A stretch of DNA of 15,842 bases. It comes from an uncultured bacterium (GTDB lineage: Bacteria; Bacteroidota; Bacteroidia; Bacteroidales; Bacteroidaceae). Position 1 is the stretch's first letter, and the number at the start of each line of letters is the position of its first letter. The notes under the pieces are model-generated. The model made no database searches. It saw only the letters and a list, made by a program, of their open reading frames with translations, and was not told where the DNA came from. Both the position numbers and the translations under genes were made by a program. The stretch is from positions 1 to 15,842 of the forward strand of contig CAJMQU010000071.1 in assembly GCA_905215555.1 (NCBI GenBank), in the 5' to 3' direction. Positions 1-6,301 of this stretch are shown piece after piece.

Positions 1-45
1 TCATGATTATGAATCATGCGCTCTAACCAGCTGAGCTATCCCGCC
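1..45 (-). tRNA. tRNA with CAT anticodon (Met or Ile2), partial, 3' half outside the window
   Basis: Read on the minus strand, the gene begins at 45 with acceptor strand GGCGGGA, then TA, then a D-arm (GCTC...GAGC). The anticodon stem is CATGA/TCATG around the loop TTCATAA, so the anticodon is CAT. The window edge removes the variable loop, T-arm and 3' acceptor strand. The anticodon stem lacks the three G-C pairs of initiator tRNA, so it is an elongator Met tRNA or the lysidine-modified Ile2 tRNA. The visible half cannot separate these two. Met is the default reading. Confidence 0.9.
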
Positions 46-66
46 ATCATTTCTTGATTGCGGGTG

Positions 67-97
67 CAAAGATATAGCTTTTCTTGAAATTGCCAAA
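67..97 (-). promoter_or_regulatory. Bacteroidetes-type promoter of the tRNA
   Basis: On the minus strand a TTTG (-33 box, 94-97) is followed after 19 bases by TATCTTTG (-7 box, 67-74). Both match the Bacteroides primary-sigma consensus. The expected start near 60 leaves a leader of about 15 bases before the mature tRNA end at 45. This is the cleanest promoter in the window and supports the taxonomic assignment. Confidence 0.8.
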
Positions 98-264
98 ATA
101 TTTGTGAAGATTTTCTGCAAAAAAATTGTTTAATAGAAAACATACAAAGAAAAAGGTACTTTCTATGTATAGCTTTTAGAAACATTATCAGTGAGTTAGA
201 TGATAAATGGAAAAGCCTTGCGAATAATTTAAAGAAATATATTCCGTAATTAGAAAAAAGTCTC

Positions 265-272
265 TATCTTGG
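265..272 (+). promoter_or_regulatory. Probable -7 box for the START-like gene
   Basis: TATCTTGG matches TAnnTTTG at five of the six fixed positions. It lies 27 bases upstream of the ATG at 300, which predicts a short leader of about 20 bases. I see no clear -33 TTTG at the right distance. The following bases (GCACCGC) resemble those after the tRNA -7 box. Confidence 0.4.
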
Positions 273-299
273 CACCGCAATAGAAAGCAAATATGAACT

Positions 300-686
300 A
301 TGGAAAGACAGAAAATTCATCGGGAATACCTCTTGAATGCAACTTCTAAAAGCATTCTTTGGTCCGCGATAAGTACCCCCACCGGTTTGGAGGGCTGGTT
401 TGCAGACAGGGTACAGTCGGACGATAAAACCGTCACTTTCTTCTGGGGAAAGACAGAACATCGTGATGCAGAGATAATTGCCGTGCGGGCATTCTCTTTT
501 ATTCGCTTCCGTTGGCTGGATGATGAATATGAGCGGGAATATTTTGAATTAAAGATGACAAACAACGAGCTGACGAACGACTTCGTGCTGGAAGTAACTG
601 ACTTTGCGGCAGTGGACGAGGTGAACGATTTGCGTGAATTGTGGGACTCTCAAGTAGACACTTTGCGGAGAACGTGCGGTTTTTAG
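300..686 (+). CDS. START-like (AHSA1/Bet v1 fold) domain protein
   Basis: This 128-residue soluble protein has no signal peptide or membrane segment. Its composition and length fit the small Bacteroidetes START-like proteins of the AHSA1/Bet v1 superfamily. These consist of a single helix-grip domain with a ligand pocket. An N-terminal helix with the motif SKSILWSAISTPTGLEGWFAD (residues 17-37) is typical: AHSA1-like proteins often have a conserved Trp around 'L..WFAD'. It is followed by alternating beta strands and a C-terminal helix (about 100-125). The ATG at 300 is the first in-frame start and sits at a sensible distance from the upstream -7-like box. An out-of-frame ATG at 293 is not used. 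The next gene starts about 75 bases downstream with its own promoter, so this gene is probably monocistronic. Ligand and role are unknown. The family call is by pattern recognition, not by search. Confidence 0.8.
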   Translation: MERQKIHREYLLNATSKSILWSAISTPTGLEGWFADRVQSDDKTVTFFWGKTEHRDAEIIAVRAFSFIRFRWLDDEYEREYFELKMTNNELTNDFVLEVTDFAAVDEVNDLRELWDSQVDTLRRTCGF

Positions 687-704
687 TTAACTTTGATATA
701 AAAA

Positions 705-736
705 TTTTCCACACTCCCTTTTTTATGCTAATTTTG
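705..736 (+). promoter_or_regulatory. Promoter of the LptF/LptG-family gene; its position decides the start codon
   Basis: TAATTTTG (729-736) is a perfect TAnnTTTG -7 box. A weaker TTTT (705-708) lies 20 bases upstream in the -33 position. Transcription would start around 742-744. The in-frame GTG at 736 is the last base of this box plus two more, so it would lie upstream of the transcript start. That favours translation from the ATG at 763. Confidence 0.55.
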
Positions 737-762
737 TGTCTTCATTGCATGAAACGAGTAAA

Positions 763-2661
763 ATGCTGCGCATAAAAAAGTTAGATATATTTATATTAAA
801 GAGCTTCTGTATGCTCTTTATGGGCACTTTTTTCATTTGCCTTTTCATCTTCATGATGCAGTTCCTGTGGAAGTATGTAGATGAGATGGTGGGAAAAGGA
901 TTGGAAATGAGTGTCCTTGCACAATTTTTCTTTTATTCTGCACTCACATTGGTGCCGGCTTCGCTGCCATTGGCTATTCTGCTGGCGGCTCTTATCACTT
1001 TTGGTAATTTTGGTGAACGTTTTGAACTGCTTGCCATGAAAGCGGCAGGTATCTCGTTACTTAAAATCATGCGCCCGTTGATTGTGTTTATCATTTTCAT
1101 CTGTGGCGTTTCTTTTTATTTCCAAAATGTGATCGGCCCGGAAGCGCAGACCAAGTTGTGGACGTTACTTATCTCCATGAAACAAAAATCTCCGGAATTG
1201 GATATACCGGAAGGAGTGTTCTACGATGAGATAGAAGGATATAACCTATACGTGAAACATAAGAACCGCAAGACGGGTATGCTCTACGATGTGCTGATCT
1301 ATAACTTTGAGAAAGGCTTTGAAAATGCTCAAATCATTAAATCGGATTCGGGACGGTTGGAGATGACTGCGGACAAGCAGCATTTGTATCTGCACCTTTA
1401 TAGTGGAGAACAATTTGAGAATCTGAAATCGCAGAACATGAGTCAGAAGAATGTACCTTATCGCCGGGAAGCGTTTCGCGAGAAGCATGCTATTATCGAG
1501 TTCAACTCCGACTTCAATATGGTAGATGCCGGTATCATGAGCAATCAGTCCAATAGTAAGAATATGAAGATGCTGCAAGCAGGCATTGACTCTATGAAAG
1601 TGCAGAATGACAGTGTGGGGCGCACTTACTTTAAGGAAGCCATGAATGGTACATATAAGATTTCAGCAGACCTGAAGAAAAACGATACACTGAAAATAGA
1701 GCAAGCACGTCTGGGCGATTACAATGTAGACAGCCTTTTCAATGTAGCTACCTTGTCGCAGAAGCAGAAGATTATTTCTACTGCTGTGAACCGTGCTGAG
1801 AGTGCAGGGAGTGATTGGAGTTTCAAGAGTTATAACATTTCGCAAACAGATACCAGTCTGCGCCGCCATATGACTTCCTGGCACGAAAAACTGACGCTTT
1901 CGGTGGCGTGTCTCATCTTCTTTTTTATCGGTGCGCCCTTGGGCGGAATTATCCGTAAAGGTGGTTTGGGCATGCCGGTTGTAGTGTCCGTGCTTATCTT
2001 CATTATCTACTATATTATTAATAATACGGGCTATAAAATGGCGCGCGACGGACAGTGGATTGTATGGATGGGGATGTGGACGAGTACGGCTATCCTGGCT
2101 CCGCTGGGTGCATTCCTTACTTATAAATCGAATAATGACTCGGTAGTGCTGAATGCTGATGCTTATATCAACTGGTTCAAGAGGATTCTGGGTATTCGCA
2201 GTATGCGCCATTTATTCCGTAAGGAAGTAATCATACATGATCCTGACTACACGCACTTGCCTGCCGACTTGCAGGCGTTGTCGGCTGACTGTCGCGCGTA
2301 TGCTGAGAAGAAAGCATTGAGGCGTGCTCCCAATTACTTTAAATTGTGGATGGCAGGGGCGAATGATGAAGAGATAGAAGGAATTAACGAACGTCTTGAA
2401 AGTTTGGTAGACGAAATGTCCAACACCAAATCCATTCATCTGCTGAATGCATTGAATAACTATCCTATTATTCCTGTTTCTGCCCACTTGCGGCCTTTCC
2501 GCAATTACTGGCTGAATCTGGCCTGTGGATTGATAGTACCGGTAGGGCTGTTCTTCTACTTCCGTATCTGGGCTTTCCGAATCCGGCTGAATAAGGATAT
2601 GGAACGGATTATCAAAACCAATGAGGACGTTCAAAAGATAATAGAAACTAATCTGAAATAA
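763..2661 (+). CDS. LptF/LptG-family permease (YjgP/YjgQ), lipopolysaccharide export
   Basis: The product is an inner-membrane component of the Lpt transporter. With LptB it extracts lipopolysaccharide from the inner membrane and passes it to the periplasmic bridge. From the ATG at 763 the protein has 632 residues. Three N-terminal membrane segments lie at roughly 12-36, 60-82 and 103-122. A large periplasmic domain spans about 125-370, and three more segments lie at about 380-397, 403-421 and 432-454. The stretch GAPLGGIIRKGGLGMP at the fourth helix is a family hallmark. E. coli LptF/G have about 360 residues; this one carries a C-terminal extension of about 180 residues with one further helix near 583-603, a length I associate with Bacteroidales homologues. 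The frame opens at a GTG at 736, rejected because that codon falls in the promoter -7 box. ribBA follows after 24 bases, so the two are probably co-transcribed. LptF and LptG cannot be told apart from sequence alone. Confidence 0.92.
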   Translation: MLRIKKLDIFILKSFCMLFMGTFFICLFIFMMQFLWKYVDEMVGKGLEMSVLAQFFFYSALTLVPASLPLAILLAALITFGNFGERFELLAMKAAGISLLKIMRPLIVFIIFICGVSFYFQNVIGPEAQTKLWTLLISMKQKSPELDIPEGVFYDEIEGYNLYVKHKNRKTGMLYDVLIYNFEKGFENAQIIKSDSGRLEMTADKQHLYLHLYSGEQFENLKSQNMSQKNVPYRREAFREKHAIIEFNSDFNMVDAGIMSNQSNSKNMKMLQAGIDSMKVQNDSVGRTYFKEAMNGTYKISADLKKNDTLKIEQARLGDYNVDSLFNVATLSQKQKIISTAVNRAESAGSDWSFKSYNISQTDTSLRRHMTSWHEKLTLSVACLIFFFIGAPLGGIIRKGGLGMPVVVSVLIFIIYYIINNTGYKMARDGQWIVWMGMWTSTAILAPLGAFLTYKSNNDSVVLNADAYINWFKRILGIRSMRHLFRKEVIIHDPDYTHLPADLQALSADCRAYAEKKALRRAPNYFKLWMAGANDEEIEGINERLESLVDEMSNTKSIHLLNALNNYPIIPVSAHLRPFRNYWLNLACGLIVPVGLFFYFRIWAFRIRLNKDMERIIKTNEDVQKIIETNLK

Positions 2662-2685
2662 CCTAAATAATAAGGAGAATCCTGA

Positions 2686-3900
2686 ATGGAAAAAGTGAAA
2701 TTAAATACAATAGAAGAGGCGATTGAAGACTTCAAGGCCGGTAACTTTGTGATTGTGGTGGATGATGAAGATCGTGAGAATGAGGGCGACCTGATTATTG
2801 CTGCGGAGATGATAACTCCAGAGAAAGTGAACTTCATGTTGAAACATGCGCGTGGCGTGCTTTGTGCACCGGTAACCGTTTCCCGTTGCAAAGAACTGGA
2901 CTTGCCCCATCAGGTAAGTGATAACACTTCTGTGCTGGGTACCCCGTTTACGGTGACCATTGACAAGTTGGAAGGATGTTCAACCGGTGTTTCTGCTGCC
3001 GACCGTGCAGCTACTATCAAGGCACTTGCCGACCCTGCTTCTACTCCGGCCACTTTCGGACGTCCGGGACATATCAACCCGCTGTATGCTCAGGAAAAAG
3101 GAGTTTTGCGCCGTGCTGGACATACGGAAGCCACTATCGACATGGCTCGTATGGCAGGTCTGTACCCTGCAGGTGCTCTTATGGAAATCATGAACGAGGA
3201 CGGAACAATGGCACGTCTGCCCGAATTGAGAAAAATGGCGGATGAGTTTAATCTGAAACTGATTTCTATCCGTGATATGATTGCTTATCGTTTGAAACAG
3301 GAATCTATTGTAGAGAAAGGTGTAGAAGTGGATATGCCTACCGAACACGGACATTTTCACTTGATTCCGTTCCGCCAGAAATCCAATGGCTTGGAACATG
3401 TGGCTTTGTTCAGAGGGACATGGGAGCAGGATGAACAGATTCTGGTACGTGTACACTCTTCTTGCGCTACGGGAGATATCTTCGGTTCAAGGCGTTGCGA
3501 TTGTGGCGATCAACTGCATAAGGCGATGGAAATGATTGATAAGGCCGGTAAGGGAGTAGTAGTTTATCTGAATCAGGAAGGTCGTGGTATTGGACTGATG
3601 GAGAAGATGAAAGCGTATAAGTTGCAGGAGGAGGGACTGGATACGGTGGATGCCAATATCTGTCTGGGACATTTGGCGGATGAACGCGATTATGGTGTAG
3701 GTGCTCAGATTCTGCGTGAACTGGGTGTGCACAAGATGAGACTGATGACGAACAATCCTGTGAAGCGCGTTGGTCTGGAAGCCTATGGATTGGAGATTAC
3801 AGAGATTGTTCCTATTGAGACGACTCCCAACCCATATAATGAACGTTACCTGCGCACAAAGAAAGAACGCATGGGACACACATTACATTTTAATAAGTAA
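2686..3900 (+). CDS. ribBA: Bifunctional 3,4-dihydroxy-2-butanone-4-phosphate synthase / GTP cyclohydrolase II
   Basis: This enzyme supplies both branches of riboflavin synthesis. The N-terminal domain makes 3,4-dihydroxy-2-butanone 4-phosphate from ribulose 5-phosphate. The C-terminal domain opens GTP to the pyrimidine precursor. In 404 residues the RibB half (1 to about 205) shows the acidic metal-binding loop DDEDRENEGD (26-35), GRPGHINPL (125-133) and RRAGHTEA (142-149). The RibA half (about 210-404) shows the zinc cysteines C260, C271 and C273, the NQEGRGIGL motif (297-305) and TNNPVK (355-360). No active-site motif I know is missing, so both halves should work. The 24-base gap after the LptF/LptG gene, with no promoter-like box in it, suggests one transcript for the two. 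The ATG at 2686 is preceded by AAGGAGAA, an unusually good Shine-Dalgarno-like sequence for this group. Confidence 0.97.
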   Translation: MEKVKLNTIEEAIEDFKAGNFVIVVDDEDRENEGDLIIAAEMITPEKVNFMLKHARGVLCAPVTVSRCKELDLPHQVSDNTSVLGTPFTVTIDKLEGCSTGVSAADRAATIKALADPASTPATFGRPGHINPLYAQEKGVLRRAGHTEATIDMARMAGLYPAGALMEIMNEDGTMARLPELRKMADEFNLKLISIRDMIAYRLKQESIVEKGVEVDMPTEHGHFHLIPFRQKSNGLEHVALFRGTWEQDEQILVRVHSSCATGDIFGSRRCDCGDQLHKAMEMIDKAGKGVVVYLNQEGRGIGLMEKMKAYKLQEEGLDTVDANICLGHLADERDYGVGAQILRELGVHKMRLMTNNPVKRVGLEAYGLEITEIVPIETTPNPYNERYLRTKKERMGHTLHFNK

Positions 3901-3905
3901 TTTGC

Positions 3906-3945
3906 TATTTTTGTTTTCTAATATCAAAGAAAATGGCTTAATTTG
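3906..3945 (+). promoter_or_regulatory. Possible promoter region of the aminotransferase gene
   Basis: The 84-base gap before the aminotransferase holds a perfect TAnnTTTG (TATTTTTG, 3906-3913) and a near match (TTAATTTG, 3938-3945). Neither has a TTTG at the preferred 19-21 base spacing; 3910-3913 lies 24 bases before the second box. The gap suggests independent transcription, but which box is used is unclear. Confidence 0.3.
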
Positions 3946-3984
3946 TAGCCAAATTTATGCAACAACCATAAAATAGATAGAAAA

Positions 3985-5178
3985 ATGAACCAATTATCAG
4001 ATCGTTTGAACAGTTTGTCGCCGTCAGCGACGCTGGCTATGTCGCAAAAGAGCGCCGAGTTGAAGGCTCAAGGCGTTGACGTAATTAACCTGAGTGTGGG
4101 AGAACCCGATTTCAATACTCCCGATCACATCAAAGAGGCTGCGAAAAAAGCGATAGACGACAACTTCTCTCGCTATTCTCCGGTTCCGGGATATCCGGCT
4201 TTGCGCAATGCAATTGTGGAGAAATTGAAAAAGGAAAACGGTCTGGAATATACAGCCGCACAAATTTCATGCGCTAACGGTGCCAAACAATCGGTTTGTA
4301 ATGCCGTGTTAGTATTGGTGAATCCGGGTGATGAGGTGATTGTGCCCGCTCCTTACTGGGTAAGTTATCCGGAAATGGTGAAACTGGCTGAAGGTACTCC
4401 GGTGATTGTTACCGCAGGTATCGAACAGGACTTCAAGATCACTCCTGAACAGCTGGAAGCTGCCATCACTCCGAAAACCAAAGCGCTGATTCTCTGCTCA
4501 CCTTCCAACCCGACTGGTTCTGTGTATACTCAAGAAGAGCTGAAAGGGTTGGCTGATGTGTTGGCTAAACATCCGCAGGTAATCGTTATTGCTGATGAAA
4601 TTTACGAGCATATCAACTATATAGGTAAGCACCAGAGTATTGCTCAGTTCCCCGAAATGAAGGAGCGTACGGTAATCGTAAATGGTGTTTCCAAAGCGTA
4701 TGCCATGACAGGCTGGCGTATAGGCTTCATTGCCGGACCGGAATGGTTGGTAAAGGCTTGCAACAAACTTCAAGGCCAGTATACTTCAGGTCCTTGCTCT
4801 GTATCTCAAAAGGCTGCTGAAGCTGCTTACACGGGATCACAGGCTCCGGTAGAAGAAATGCGAAAAGCTTTTGAGCGTCGTCGCGACTTGATTGTGAAGT
4901 TGGCAAAAGAAGTTCCGGGATTTGAAGTGAATGTACCGCAGGGTGCTTTCTATCTGTTCCCGAAGTGTGATTCTTTCTTTGGTAAGGCTGCCGATGGCCG
5001 TAAGATCGAGAACTCTGATGACCTGGCGATGTATTTGTTGGAAGTAGCCCACGTGGCTTGTGTGGGTGGTGCTTCATTCGGTGCGCCTGAGTGTATCCGT
5101 ATGAGTTATGCAACCAGCGATGAGAACATCGTAGAGGCTATCCGCCGCATCAAAGAAGCATTGGCTGAACTGAAATAA
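3985..5178 (+). CDS. aspC: PLP-dependent class I aminotransferase, probably aspartate aminotransferase
   Basis: The product transfers the amino group between aspartate/oxaloacetate and glutamate/2-oxoglutarate, a cytosolic step of amino-acid synthesis. It has 397 residues, the normal fold-type I length. Visible PLP-site residues are N175 in SNPTG, D204 and Y207 in ADEIYEH, the Schiff-base lysine K237 in GVSKAYAMTGWR, and R245. R372 in ECIRMSYATS is the usual substrate carboxylate-binding arginine. The PYWVSYPEM segment (123-130) and the overall pattern match the Thermus-type subgroup Ib rather than the E. coli AspC subgroup. Some subgroup Ib members also act on prephenate or aromatic substrates, so substrate choice is not settled and the symbol is a convention. 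A strong terminator follows 24 bases after the stop. Confidence 0.9.
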   Translation: MNQLSDRLNSLSPSATLAMSQKSAELKAQGVDVINLSVGEPDFNTPDHIKEAAKKAIDDNFSRYSPVPGYPALRNAIVEKLKKENGLEYTAAQISCANGAKQSVCNAVLVLVNPGDEVIVPAPYWVSYPEMVKLAEGTPVIVTAGIEQDFKITPEQLEAAITPKTKALILCSPSNPTGSVYTQEELKGLADVLAKHPQVIVIADEIYEHINYIGKHQSIAQFPEMKERTVIVNGVSKAYAMTGWRIGFIAGPEWLVKACNKLQGQYTSGPCSVSQKAAEAAYTGSQAPVEEMRKAFERRRDLIVKLAKEVPGFEVNVPQGAFYLFPKCDSFFGKAADGRKIENSDDLAMYLLEVAHVACVGGASFGAPECIRMSYATSDENIVEAIRRIKEALAELK

Positions 5179-5202
5179 GTGACGGTTACAGATAAAAATA
5201 GA

Positions 5203-5240
5203 AAAGCCCGGTTTCGATTGCGAAACCGGGCTTTCTTTTT
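5203..5240. terminator. Bidirectional intrinsic terminator between the aminotransferase and ferredoxin genes
   Basis: A perfect 14-base-pair stem (5203-5216 with 5221-5234) closes a four-base loop ATTG. TTTTT follows on the plus strand (5236-5240). The left flank is A-rich (AAAAATAGAAAA), giving a T-rich tail on the minus strand as well. It sits 24 bases after the aminotransferase stop and 13 bases beyond the ferredoxin stop, so it can end both convergent transcripts. Confidence 0.95.
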
Positions 5241-5253
5241 CCTGGTGTTGTTA

Positions 5254-5424
5254 TTATTCTGCCGGGTGAATTGCTTCAGACGGACAAACATCAGCACAAG
5301 TACCGCACTCAGTGCAAGTTTCAGGGTCGATAGAATAAATATCACCTTCAGAGATAGCTCCTACCGGACATTCGTCAATACAAGTGCCACAAGCAACACA
5401 ACTGTCATTAATTACGTAAGCCAT
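5254..5424 (-). CDS. 2[4Fe-4S] bacterial-type ferredoxin
   Basis: This 56-residue protein is a small cytosolic electron carrier, as used by anaerobes with pyruvate:ferredoxin oxidoreductase and hydrogenases. It reads from the ATG at 5424 to tandem TAA stops. It carries two complete cluster motifs. C9, C12, C15 and C19 form CVACGTCIDECP; C37, C40, C43 and C47 form CTECGTCADVCP. Each supplies three cysteines to one cluster and the fourth to the other, the standard clostridial-type arrangement. Length, both CP endings and the internal pseudo-twofold repeat (CxxCGTCxxxCPxxAI) match the family. It is transcribed alone, from a -7 box about 40 bases upstream to the shared terminator. Its redox partner is not in the window. 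Confidence 0.96.
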   Translation of the reverse strand: MAYVINDSCVACGTCIDECPVGAISEGDIYSIDPETCTECGTCADVCPSEAIHPAE

Positions 5425-5463
5425 TTTCTTCAAATTTTAAATTATTAGTACTAATTCGTTCGA

Positions 5464-5471
5464 CAAAAATA
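5464..5471 (-). promoter_or_regulatory. -7 box of the ferredoxin promoter
   Basis: On the minus strand TATTTTTG is a perfect TAnnTTTG. It predicts a start near 5457 and a leader of about 33 AT-rich bases before the ATG at 5424. A TTG lies 24 bases upstream, slightly too far for an ideal -33 box. Confidence 0.5.
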
Positions 5472-5514
5472 GCGGTTTTCTTGATTAGTTGTTACCAATC
5501 ATGTTTAAATTCCC

Positions 5515-5522
5515 TTAATTTG
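5515..5522 (+). promoter_or_regulatory. Possible -7 box for the PorT-like gene
   Basis: TTAATTTG differs from TAnnTTTG at one fixed position. A TTG (5489-5491) lies 23 bases upstream. A start near 5529 would give only a 9-base leader to the ATG at 5538, or about 69 bases to the GTG at 5598. This box and the ferredoxin box are divergent and about 50 bases apart. Confidence 0.3.
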
Positions 5523-5537
5523 TACCTTGTCTAAATA

Positions 5538-6299
5538 ATGGAGAGGAGAAAACAAGGGGTAAATGCAATAAAATGTCACTTTTACCGTTTTAGGGATGTG
5601 AAGCGCATTTGTCTGATAATCCTTACTTTACTCCTTGCCTTCGATGCTTCGGCACAGAAACGTAAGGTACAGAACCGCCCGTATATCGATCAGCGGAGGT
5701 GGCATTATGGTTTTTTGGCAGGCATCCATATGCAGGACTATAAGTTGGTGAATACCGGATATGTGACGGAAGAAGGGCAGTGTTGGTTTGCCGATGTGCC
5801 CGAATACTCTCCCGGATTTACGGTAGGCGTGTTGGGGGAACTCTATCTGAATCAGTTTCTTTCTCTGCGCTTTGTGCCGACACTGCATTTCGGAGACAAG
5901 AAAGTGGTGTTCCGCGAACAGGAGAGTGGGGAAGAATACTCCCAATCGATGAAGTCCGCTTATCTTTCTGTTCCGATAGACTTGAAGTTTTCTGCCGAAC
6001 GCTTTAATAATTACCGTCCTTATATTATGGCAGGTATTGCTCCTACGTATGATTTTAGTGTGAAGAAGCAAGGGGCTTTATTGGTAAAACCTTTCGACTG
6101 TTATGTGGAAGTAGGTCTGGGCTGCGATTTCTATCTGTCTTATTTCAAGTTGATACCTGAATTGAAATTTTGCTTCGGGCTGGCGAATCTGATAAAGAAA
6201 GATCGTAAAGATCTTACCAATCAGTCACTATTGAAGTTTACACAGTCGGTCGATAAGATTACCTCCCGTATGATTGTGCTTACTTTCTATTTTGAATAG
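5538..6299 (+). CDS. PorT/SprT-like outer-membrane beta-barrel protein
   Basis: The protein has 253 residues from the ATG at 5538. A hydrophobic signal segment (about 23-37) ends in DASAQ, a good signal-peptidase I site. The mature part is rich in alternating strands and resembles PorT/SprT, an outer-membrane barrel of the type IX secretion system in Porphyromonas and Flavobacterium. Supporting segments are HYGFLAGIHMQDYKLV (56-71), LSLRFVPTLHFGDKK (108-122), and SVPIDLKFSAERFNNYRPYIM (144-164) with its NNYRPY core. The first 20 residues make an unusually long, basic n-region. A GTG at 5598 would start the protein as MKRICLIILTLLLAFDASAQ, a standard signal peptide, so it is a serious alternative start. 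No other secretion gene is nearby. The stop lies two bases from that of the convergent kinase-like gene. The barrel is likely; a type IX role is inference. Confidence 0.75.
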   Translation: MERRKQGVNAIKCHFYRFRDVKRICLIILTLLLAFDASAQKRKVQNRPYIDQRRWHYGFLAGIHMQDYKLVNTGYVTEEGQCWFADVPEYSPGFTVGVLGELYLNQFLSLRFVPTLHFGDKKVVFREQESGEEYSQSMKSAYLSVPIDLKFSAERFNNYRPYIMAGIAPTYDFSVKKQGALLVKPFDCYVEVGLGCDFYLSYFKLIPELKFCFGLANLIKKDRKDLTNQSLLKFTQSVDKITSRMIVLTFYFE

Positions 6300-6301
6300 A
6301 T

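Noticed and set aside
736..762. GTG start giving nine extra residues on the LptF/LptG-family protein
   Set aside because: The GTG overlaps a perfect -7 box, so it should not be transcribed from that promoter; the ATG at 763 fits better.
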